From Juglans regia (Eukaryota > Streptophyta > Magnoliopsida > Fagales > Juglandaceae), in the NCBI RefSeq assembly GCF_001411555.2, contig NC_049907.1, positions 32,563,734 to 32,627,733 on the forward strand: a stretch of 64,000 nucleotides of DNA. Reading direction: 5' to 3'. Below, piece after piece: positions 55,500 to 64,000 of the stretch. Both the position numbers and the translations under genes were made by a program. The notes below the pieces were generated by a model. It was not told where the DNA came from. It did no database searches and saw only the letters and a program-made list of their open reading frames with translations. Numbering within the stretch: position 1 is the stretch's first letter; every line of letters begins with the position of its first letter.

Positions 55500-55940
55500 A
55501 GGACTATTAAGTGTGTCACCGACGCTTTGATGATCACATATGGTGAATGAGCTGATAAAACAATGCCAAACCGGATTACCAAGACGAACCAAACGTTTTG
55601 GAAACGTTTATTTGATAATGCACACCAGTAAACACAAGCCGTTCCATCATTACAGAATGTGGACAAACGAGTGAAAATGAGAGATTGAAACGCTCTTTAA
55701 TCTAGCGGAAAGCAACTCCTTTGGCTAAAAATAAAGGGTCATAGCTGACAAGTCCTCCAAAGAAAAAAAAAGGAGTAGCATCAACAAATGCAAACCTTTG
55801 TCCTCCATGCTCCTTTGAGCAGACTGCAGACTTCAGACTCTGTTGGAAGCACAGGTATCGCTCACTTTTTGGTAGTTGCAATGGCTCCACATGCATTTGC
55901 AAATTTGAGCACTTGCCTCACCCTCGGTTCATCCTTCAAC
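55500..55940 (-). pseudogene. Fructokinase (pfkB) C-terminal exon and 3' end, relic
   Basis: From 55933 downward the minus strand reads [23 protein letters not shown], a stop (TGA at 55864-55862), then AIPVLPTESEV and SLLKGA. This is the C-terminus of plant fructokinases, where the conserved motif is T-T-K-K-G-A-I-P-A-L-P-T; the TGA replaces the glycine codon. The frame then runs past the usual end to a later stop. AATAAA at 55612-55607 lies in what looks like the old 3' untranslated region. Nothing of the sugar- or ATP-binding domain is present. Fructokinase phosphorylates fructose with ATP. Transposon sequence abuts both sides, so this may be a captured fragment or a remnant of a destroyed gene. 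Confidence 0.75.
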
Positions 55941-55989
55941 CAAAGTAAAGGTAGAAACACACATTTAGAAGCGTGACCTATGAACCAAA

Positions 55990-57036
55990 GTGTAGGTATC
56001 CAACTCTGCAATCACGATGCTACTCGAAGGGGCATAGAGGCGGGTTAGCAAAACGCTTCCCGGCCTCTCCCCTAGGAGGCAACCGGAGTCTCCCTGGCAT
56101 GGCTTAACTCTTAGAGAGGAGATTTCCATTCCCTTAAGCCAATGGCGCGGGCGAAGGCCAACAAACCCTGACAACACTTCTCTCCTTCTCTTTCAGTTGC
56201 ATGCCAAAATAAAGCACATCAACGCAAAAAGGAAGATTGGATGGACAAGGCAGGGTAAAAGCGCATTCAAGAGATAGAAGGTAAAAAGGAGTAAATCCAC
56301 AAAAGGAAAAAGTGGAGAGACGTCGGCCTCACCAAATAAAGTCACTAAAGGCCCCAAGAGGACGACTACCTAACAAGGGCAAACGAAGGCAGCGCAAACA
56401 GATTAGTGGCCGGCTAGCGGGGTAGTCAGGAATAGGTTAGGCGCTGGCGGGGTGGACCATAAGCTTCGTTTGACAACCATCCCCATGCCTAACGCGAAAC
56501 CAATAATTTCTTGCGACAAAACTCCCCATGCCGGCCATAAAAAAGAAGAAGAAGAAGAAGGAAAAGTATAGAAGGAAGCATTAGAGAAGAGCAAAATGAG
56601 AAATGGGAAATATCGTAAAGACAAGCAGCCCGACACAACAAAATATGAAGCAATTTCATTAATGATCAAAAGTTGCACACAAGCTGCATGGCGGCGGAGC
56701 ATAGGGATGTACATTTACAAAAAGGAAAAGAAAGAGAAAGACGAGCAAAGTGAAATGACAGCAATGACATCAAGAAGCTAGGGCGTAGAAATGTCAGGCA
56801 CCATGCTCGGAGACCTCACCATCGAGAGCATCAACCTCAAGAATGCCGAGATCAGGATCGCCAATGGGGAGCAGCAAGCCTAGGCATGGCCTAGAAGGAA
56901 GGACCCATAAAAGAATCGGGGATCTCTTTCATCCTCAACTTGCGGTCGAATGCCAAAGCTTCTTCATCAACGGCAACCTAGGTAAGGACAAGGTTTGGCA
57001 AATACTTCTTGAGAGTCCATGAACATAGCTGTAGTC
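55990..57036 (-). mobile_element. Tat-like repeat unit, copy 2, truncated
   Basis: It matches copy 1 from GGTATCCAACTC onward, without the solo LTR, and shows the empty target site near 56690-56700. It parts from copy 1 at about 57036, inside the short ORF, and runs into plus-strand gypsy sequence. Confidence 0.65.
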
Positions 57037-57740
57037 TATCCATGAGGAGTTTAGACTTTGCAAACTTGGGCCCTTTGGCTTGTGACGCGATTTGTCTGCC
57101 GCTTTTGCCAGGTTGTTGGTGTCCTCATTCCTTGGTGTAGTATTCAGGCAGTCAAAGGACTGGGCCCACTCTCCACTAGGGAGAGGTTAGGATGTCTTAG
57201 ACCAACCTCTCTTTAAACCCCGAAGAGGTAAATTTCTTTGGTTGGCCGTGGGGCCAGTTCGTTCTTTCTTGTGATGGGAGTCGAGGTAAGTATTCGGACA
57301 GCCAAAAGGTTGGACCTGGTCTCCCCCACGGGAGGGTTCGAGAGGCCTCTGGCTCAACTCGCCCTTGTTATCCTGCGGGAGGTAATTTTTTCAGGCAGTT
57401 TGAGACTGAACCCGCTCCCGCTTGTTGGCATCGTGTTGCATGTTATTCGGCCTTCGAGGTGGTTCACTTGTTGCTTCAATGTTTCATCTTTGGAGACTTT
57501 GTTCCCATCGGGTAGTTGAAAGACTAGGCCCACACTCCATTAGGGAGAGGTCGGGATGTATGATGGAGGGAGAGACCCTCTTGAGCACCTGTAAACCTTC
57601 AAGGCTCACATGACGTTGCATGGTTTCTCAGGCTAGGTGGCATGCAGGGCATTCCTGTTGACCATGAAGGGGCCAGCACGAGTATGGTTCGGGTCTCTAG
57701 CGTCTACATTTGTAGACAGTTTTGGTGAGCTGGCCAGACT
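57037..57740 (+). other. Gypsy leader or spacer with degenerate repeats
   Basis: No gene. The words GGGCCCACTCTCCACTAGGG and AGAGGTTAGGATGTCT recur in weaker form near 57150-57200, 57290-57345 and 57505-57560, giving a loose repeat of about 150-200 bp. The stretch leads into gag at about 57741. Confidence 0.5.
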
Positions 57741-59716
57741 TTTTCTAACCTAGCTCATGTCAAGTCGAAGAAGGTGGCGCTCAGTAGTGTACCTCCTCAC
57801 GATCAAGCAGGGAAAGGAGGAGAGCCTGAAGTTCTACCTGTCCTGGTTCAACAAGGAGCGCATGACCACTGATGATGAGGACGAGAAAATAACCCTAGCG
57901 GCACTTTTGAGAGGAGTCTGGCCATGATCCCAGTTCAGGGCTAAGTTGGCGAGGAGGACTCTCGTGACGCTGCAAGAGTTCATGGATAAGGCCGACAACT
58001 TCATCAATGTTGGGGAAACTTTTTGGTCCCTAACAGAGCCAAGAAAGAAGGAGCTGGAGTGAGCGGAGAGGAAGACGAAGGCCCCGGCTAGGGCTAAGGC
58101 CCACGAGAAGCCAAAGAAGAATTCTCAAGACAAAATGAGGGAGGAAGCTCTGACGAAGGGACCGGGACCTTGACTCGACTGACTCGCATTTACCATCCAT
58201 GAGGCCAACACCACCGACGCCCACGAAGACAATGACCGAGGTATTTTCCACCATTACTGTACATAACACAGGCCCACCTCACACAACACCGAGGATTGCT
58301 TCTCCCAAAAACGTTACCCCCCCGCCTGGAGACTAGAGCAAGAATGAAGGGGAAGGTCAAGGGAAAGGAGCGCGGACCTAGTCGACCGGCGCAGATGTGA
58401 AGAAAGCCCTCGACGACTACCACCAGCATGAGGGCCGTAGCAAGATTGCCCCCGCTCTGCACCGTAGGGGGGGACCTTCACTAGGGGAAATCCTACCATA
58501 GCAGAAGGATTCGCACGCGGGTGCACTTCCTCCTCAACCAGAAAGACACACAACAGGCAGGCCCAGTACCACGACGTGTACTTCGACGGGGCGAGTAGAC
58601 CCCGGTCATCTCCTTTACAGAGGCTGACGAGGAGGAGGTCCTGTACCCCCACGACGATGCAATGATGGTGGCTATTTTAGTCGCCAACTTGATATGAACC
58701 CACATGAATGAAATCCCTTGAACCCACAGTCAATTTGAAACCTCATACAAGAAAGTCAAAATCAAGTCAATGGATGGAGAATCTAGACCCGATGAGAACT
58801 CGTTTCAAGAACCTAGATTATATTAAAATCTAGACCCGTTGAAGAATCTGTCTCAAGAACCCAGATTATAAAAGAGGAACGCCACAAAGGTTGTGATTTG
58901 CCTTTCATAAGTTCAAGAGTTCAATCAAGAACAAGAGGAGTAAAACTCAACTCACAATGAATAAATTCATCAAATTTCATAAAACTTTTTAACATGAAGC
59001 AACAAAGAGTATTTAAACTAAAACCTAATTAAAACCCTAGCTAAAATAAAATCCCTTTTACCCAAAATGCCCCTGGATGAACAGTGGAGCGGCTACAATA
59101 ACCCCCAGCTACAGTAATGCTACAGTAAAACCCTAACCCTAGTTCAATAAAATAATAACTTTCCCAACATGCCCTTGCATAGGCCTCCTTAAGTGCTTCC
59201 CATAATAATCCCAATTATTCTAAACTAATAAAACAAGTCATTTAAATGAATTAAACAAATTGAAAGCCTTTAAGTGCCCAAAGCCTTCAAGTCATGTTGT
59301 TGTCCTTTTCCATAACTTATCAAATGAATCAAGACTGAATTTTCATCCTTTAAGCTCATTTTGAATGTTGGGCTCTAGCTAAACACGTTCCAAGTGGATT
59401 GCATCAATTCTTGCATTGCCTCCTCCTTGATCTTCTTAGCCCTTGAACTTGTAATTGACTCATCTGAAACTTGCAAAATATCTTTAAGACTAGGCCCACC
59501 TTGGTTCCCCCATCACAACTTCACCACTTGGAGAATCCTCATTGACAAAGGGAGCTCCGTGGACATCCTATTATGGGAAGCCTTCACTAGGATGGGAATA
59601 GATGTTGTCCAACAGCATCCAGCCCCCATGCCATTGAAGGGCTTCTTCGGGAGTATGGTTCATCCTATGTGAACCATCATGCTATCAGTCCTCACGAGTA
59701 GCGCCCCTTGCATGGA
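57741..59716 (+). pseudogene. Ty3/gypsy (Tat-type) gag-protease remnant
   Basis: The capsid part reads YLLTIKQGKEESLKFYLSWF and KITLAALLRGVWP near 57800-57925, then LARRTLVTLQEFMDKADNFI. A knuckle of the Tat form (YCT-x-HR...SHNTEDC) follows near 58255-58300. The protease starts with VISFTEADEEEVLYPHDDAM near 58600, is split by an insert at 58691-59515, and resumes with WRILIDKGSSVDILLWEAF near 59533, where the usual DNGSS/DTGSS active site is DKGSS. Several stops break the frame. It ends where a family-B LTR begins at 59717, so reverse transcriptase, RNase H and integrase are absent from the window. Confidence 0.8.
58691..59515. mobile_element. 825-bp insert in the protease, duplication CAACTT
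   Basis: CAACTT at 58685-58690 is repeated at 59516-59521. Removing the insert and one copy restores a continuous protease frame across the junction. The insert begins GATATGAACCCAC and ends GGTTCCCCCATCA. It is non-coding, with a pair of related segments near 58780 and 58835 (AGACCCGATGAGAACTCG and AGACCCGTTGAAGAATC). Its terminus types do not match LTR, Helitron or common TIR families, so the class is unknown. Confidence 0.75.
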
Positions 59717-60164
59717 TGGACGCCCCCAAACCCCCGCATGGTATGTAACGGTGACTTGGAGCGTCGGGCATGTAATACAAGGTTACATACCCCCATTCAT
59801 GATAGTTAATATGCAATGCATCCCTTGTTTGCAACTAGCAGTATGCAATAATCGTAGCGGAATAAGGGTAATTAGTAATAACTCATTCCAGAATGAACTA
59901 AAACATCCCAATAACATCAATAACTATCATAAGTGAAAACTTAAGGATAGAATTTCCTTAATACAAAATACTTCATCCAAGTTCCATGGTTAGATCAACT
60001 ATTTCATATGCTCTGAAATATGAAGAGACAATGCTTACTAGCATCAAAATTATATATAGTCTTTGCTCATGGTCTGGCTCCTCTTCAACCATCTGTATCC
60101 AGCGGTCCTTCCTATTCTTCCTCTACTAGTCCTGCATTGGAATGATAGTGGGTCCACAAGGGTG

Positions 60165-60181
60165 AGATTTACTTGAAATCT
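60165..60181 (-). other. Conserved LTR stem-loop (family B form)
   Basis: AGATTT and AAATCT arms with a five-base loop ACTTG on the plus strand; same stem as 53211-53227. Confidence 0.7.
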
Positions 60182-63100
60182 TAGTAAGTTAAATAACCAA
60201 CTTGCACAGAGATAAGATATGCATGATTAATGATAAACATGAGATGCATGCAATGTTATGCTGAAAAAAAAATCCGTATTTGTCTCCCATCCAGGTTCCT
60301 CAACATTTTCAGAAAAACTTTGATGCACTTTCTCTTTCAGAGAACATTTTCACCTTCTCATTTCAAATACATGACATTTCGAAAGAGAATATTTCATACC
60401 TCATTGCTTTAAAAAATCATAACATTTCATCGTTGTTAAAGCCATCATTAGCATACGTATGGTAACAACACGGTTCCCCATATGCACAATGAGCACTTGC
60501 CGGTGACCGTAGCACAACTCATGTTGACACTACATCTTTTTCTGCAGACATCATTCTTAATGCATTGGTAATATAACATAACATCATAACATATACACCC
60601 TCCAGCATTCGGTGTCATAACATTTGACTTTGCTCTGGAGTTCTTTAAAAAAACACATTCAAAGCCCGTTGACTGTTCTTTGTCAACTCAAGGATTACCA
60701 CTCCATTTTTACTCACTCCAGAGTGGACAGAGGAGTTCCACTAGGATAATTCCTCATCCTAGCCTTTGTGGTCGTGACAAAAATTCATTTTCATGTTATG
60801 CTTGAAAAATGTATTTCATGACGTGCATATGTAGCAAGCTTTCATGTGAAAATGATATTAATATGCAATATGCTAAAAATGGTGAAAATCTCACATGTCA
60901 TGTAAACAAGTAATCAAATGCTCAGTGATGTATCATGGTCAAAATGACATTTAATATGAATGTGGTGTCTGCACAAGAACCATAAATAAATTATCTAAAA
61001 GTAAGTTAAAAGCTAACTTATAAATTTTTTGAGTTTGGAAATATCATAGCGGCTGAAATCAAATTCGTACTAAGTTAGAATTCATACTACTATGGAATAC
61101 GTTCATAAACAAAGGCTTCAAAAAAGGGGTATTTTTTGAAGGGGTATTTACAAAAATACCCCTAAACTTTCAAAAATTGCCACTAAGGCCCTAAATTTTT
61201 ACTATTTGCAAACAAATCTCAAATTTAACCAAACTTCATGGACCTCATATTTTTCATATTCTAAAACCATCTATACCCTTAAAATTGTAAAATTCAAAGT
61301 GGAAATAGCTCAAACATACACAACCCATGGCATGCACTCTAGTTAATGTCTAAGTGTACTTTCAACTATTGATCCCTATGAATGCATGCATATACAATTT
61401 TCTTAAATCACAAATAATCACTCTAGTCCTTAATGACATGATAAATGCTAAATCTTAGGTAAGAAAGTTCATGCCAACACTTAATCATGGCTAAAAATCT
61501 TAATCTTCATTAATTACCCATTAATCAAGCATGATGCTCTTTGCCTAAATCACCAAGGCATGCTTTAAAAATTCACTCAAAACATGTATTTTCATTCTTA
61601 TCCCAATCAAAAGATCTTCTAAATTCTCATTGATCAAGCCTAGGTGAAATAAAGCTTCATAAAATAAGCATGATTTAATCAAAACCGTGCATGCTTGATG
61701 ATCAAAACAAGATAAAATTAAAACCTATCATGGCATACTTCTAATCTCAAAATCAAACCTTCAATAATCATTATAAGACATTAAAAAATCATATCAAAAT
61801 ATGCTAAGACATGCCATAGCTAAAATTTTCACTTAAAACAATTCAAACACTTAACCCATCCTTAATGAACCCGGTTTTGAATCAAGTATGGTAACTTTTT
61901 CTAAATTCATCCAAAAATTACTCCAACACTTAAAATCTTAACTTTACATGTAAACTAAGATCTAGAGTAGAAAAACTTACAATTTGTGTGGCCCTTAAAG
62001 CTCCCAAAACAACTTCACTTGGTTTCACTCTATTGCTCACTAAGGTGGAGAAATGCTTTCAAGACTCAAGAGAATGCTTGGAGGAGGAGTGTGGAGGAAA
62101 TGAGGGGGTGAAGGGGCTTTTTATAGGCAGTCAAAGAGGAGGAGACGTTGGCCTAAACCCTTGGGATTGGGTGGTGGTGTAAGGTGCTAAAATTTCAGAT
62201 TGCCTTCATTATCTTGTGTCATCTTGTGCATGGGGAACAGTGACCTAAAATCACCATGACCTCATCAAGTCAGGTGCTACATTGCTCCTCTGGGTGCGGG
62301 TCAAGTCATGGTGCAGAATAAATAGAAGAAAAACCAACAAAACCAACCATGGGACTGACAGGTTCAAAGTGGTTTTCCTTGGAAAGTTTTGTTCATTGTC
62401 TTGACTCATCTTCTTGACTCATCATCATGGCTGATTTGTACAGATGCAGGGTCACTTCTTGAAGTATTTTTTAGGTGGTAGAAAGTGGAGGGTTGGCGGC
62501 CAAGTGATCATAGAGGTGCAGCTCAAAAAAGATGATGTAAGGGAGGGTGGTTGCTGAAATGGAGTGATGCACAAAAGCCATTCGGTTTTGGTGCCTTCTT
62601 TGGGTGGGAAAATTGGGTCAAATGCTCATGATGACCATGAGGACCTCCTAGGGATTGGGTGGGGATGGAGGTGGCATGGGGTGGTGGCTTAGCCAAGGGC
62701 AAATGGGAGGTTGAAACTCAACCAACTTGGTTTCCATCCAACTAGCACCCAAGGTGCAATCGGTTTGGTGTTTTGGTTTGGTTCTTGCGACCAAACTCAT
62801 CCAAGGCTTGGTCTGGGTTCAAAATTGTCTCATGAAGTGTTTAAGGACCATAGTAACATTGATGAAAAGGCAAAAAATATTGGGCTTAAGGGCAAAACAA
62901 TCCATGCACACAAAGGGCACACATGTGTGCCGATTGGTGTAGTTTGGGGTTTGATATGTCATTTCTTCTAATGACATGTGTGGTGATTTATCTAGGATCA
63001 TAATATGATCTAAGAATGATGTAATAGAATAATAAAACAAGAAAATTTCAGATCAAAAAGGTTAAAAAGATTAAGAAAGAAAATTAAGGTCTAAAACATG

Positions 63101-63429
63101 GTTTAAAGATCACTAATCATGGGTAAGGTGATTAATGGTCTTAACCAAATTTAAAAACTTAATTTGAGTACTTAGGGTATGACATGGGTTTGAGAAAACC
63201 CATGGTATGGTGTATTGGGCTTTCAAAATGAAGAGTGAAATTTAACAAAACAAGGCTTTGGGCCTTGTGGGCTTAAAAGAGCCATGAGTGTGGGTTAATA
63301 GTTCAAGGGCTTTTGAGTTTGAGTACATGGGGGTATTGTTTCCAGATTTTGAGGGATTAAAACCTCAAGATCCACTAAGATGAGCTTGTAGGCTTACCTT
63401 GACATAATTGGGTCATGGGTCAAACCTAT

Positions 63430-63850
63430 ACCATGCTTGGCCCAGTAGGCCGTATGCTTACTAAGTTGGGCCTAATACATTGGGTCTAAATAGTTAGGTC
63501 CATAGTCTTGTGTCAAAAAGCAAGACCTAAAATTCTTATGTCTTCCAACTTGGGCCTAATTCACTCTTACTATGTTAGGCCCAATGGCCTTATATACTTT
63601 TTAATGGGCCTATTTTCTAGTGTTCTCAAAGAAAGACTTAAAGCTTAATATCTCCCAAATTGGGCCTAAGACTTTTTAACATCTTAACCTTAGGCCATCA
63701 TATCTTTAGTGCATTAGGGCCCTAAAGTCTTATGTTCATCAAGTAGGGCCTAGTGTCCATCAAGTTGGACCTAATGCCTTAGTGAGTCTCCTAAGCCTCA
63801 ATAAACCACTCTTTGGGCCTTCTCCAAATTCATCAAATATTTAACCCAAA
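63430..63850. promoter_or_regulatory. Cluster of TGGGCY (site II) motifs in family-B LTR
   Basis: About eight TGGGCC, GGCCCA or AGCCCA words in 420 bp, most inside TTGGGCCTAA. TGGGCY is the site II element bound by class I TCP factors in plants. Similar words recur at 400-780 and 50280-50600 in the other family-B LTRs. Confidence 0.45.
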
Positions 63851-64000
63851 TTACTTAGCCCATTAAGGTGGCAAAATCTCCAATATGCCACTTGTCATTC
63901 TAACATTGGCCTCTTGACACTTTTCCTCAAAATTAATAAAGTACTAAAAATTCTCCAAAATAATATTACTAACCAATCAAGCTCCAAAAAGTTTATTTTT

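Larger units (their letters stand above)
59717..64000 (-). mobile_element. Family-B LTR, minus strand, running off the window
   Basis: The left edge TGGACGCCCCCAAACCCCCGC is a decayed version of the family-B end and stands against gypsy pol sequence. The rest follows the solo LTR at 50106-53680 in reverse: GCATGTAATACAAGGTTAC near 59770, the hairpin at 60165-60181, a TATA-like CCTATAAAAAG (minus, about 62127-62117), and the TGGGCY-rich region at 63430-63850. At over 4.2 kb it is longer than the 50106 copy. Whether it is a solo LTR cannot be told. Confidence 0.75.

Noticed and set aside
51445..62182. Related short frames antisense to the leader of two family-B LTRs (51648-51445 and 61988-62182)
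   Set aside because: Their likeness follows from the LTRs being homologous. They are antisense to the LTR promoter and have no sign of codon constraint.

Overview
The window is plant nuclear DNA from a eudicot, probably a woody one. Three things show this: a split gene with GT-AG introns whose product closely resembles plant YIF1 (an ER-Golgi membrane protein), an intronless plant-type leucine-rich-repeat gene, and heavy loading with LTR retrotransposons, L1-type LINEs and MITEs. Fagales (walnut/pecan-like) is only a guess. No tRNA, rRNA, CRISPR array or prokaryotic feature was found.

Layout. 1-7000: a decayed minus-strand LINE, split in ORF1 by a MITE and cut off in its reverse transcriptase by an LTR of family B, which is itself split by a solo LTR of family A. 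8265-19240: the only two convincing host genes, which converge. One is a secreted/extracellular LRR protein (8467-9717, plus). The other is YIF1 (coding 10036-18407, minus; 5' untranslated exon ending at 19028). YIF1 intron 2 is 6 kb and holds a plus-strand LINE. 20959-36025: a family-B-like LTR carrying a complete but non-autonomous LTR retrotransposon (24039-34587), which in turn carries a solo LTR (28832-31870). 36874-37343: a MITE. 37744-43298: LTR debris and minisatellites. 45040-47771: a solo LTR. 49190-54890: a Tat-like repeat unit split by a solo family-B LTR (50106-53680). 54925-55493: a GC-bracketed element. 55500-55940: a fructokinase relic. 55990-59716: a broken Ty3/gypsy Tat-type gag-protease region. 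59717-64000: a further family-B LTR running off the window.

Two LTR families organise most of the window. Family A (TGTAACACCC...GGCGTTACA) and family B (TGTAAGACC...GAGTCACA) are 2.6-4.5 kb long. Five insertions can be bounded to the base by 5-bp target duplications: AATTA, CTAAT, ACCAA, ATTCT, and GGCGG/GGCGA with one mismatch. Four are solo LTRs and one is a two-LTR element with primer site and polypurine tract but no gag-pol. All have a short stem-loop near the 3' end of the LTR whose stem sequence differs between families while pairing is kept, and family A carries a fast-changing minisatellite built on a 30-31 bp unit.

The host genes do not form a pathway together. YIF1 acts in ER-Golgi transport; the LRR protein is probably apoplastic. 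I see no wholly new biological system. The most unusual signals are the covarying LTR stem-loop, the G-box-bearing minisatellite, a perfect 21-bp inverted repeat in a YIF1 intron, and a promoter-linked antisense ORF in the Tat-like repeat.
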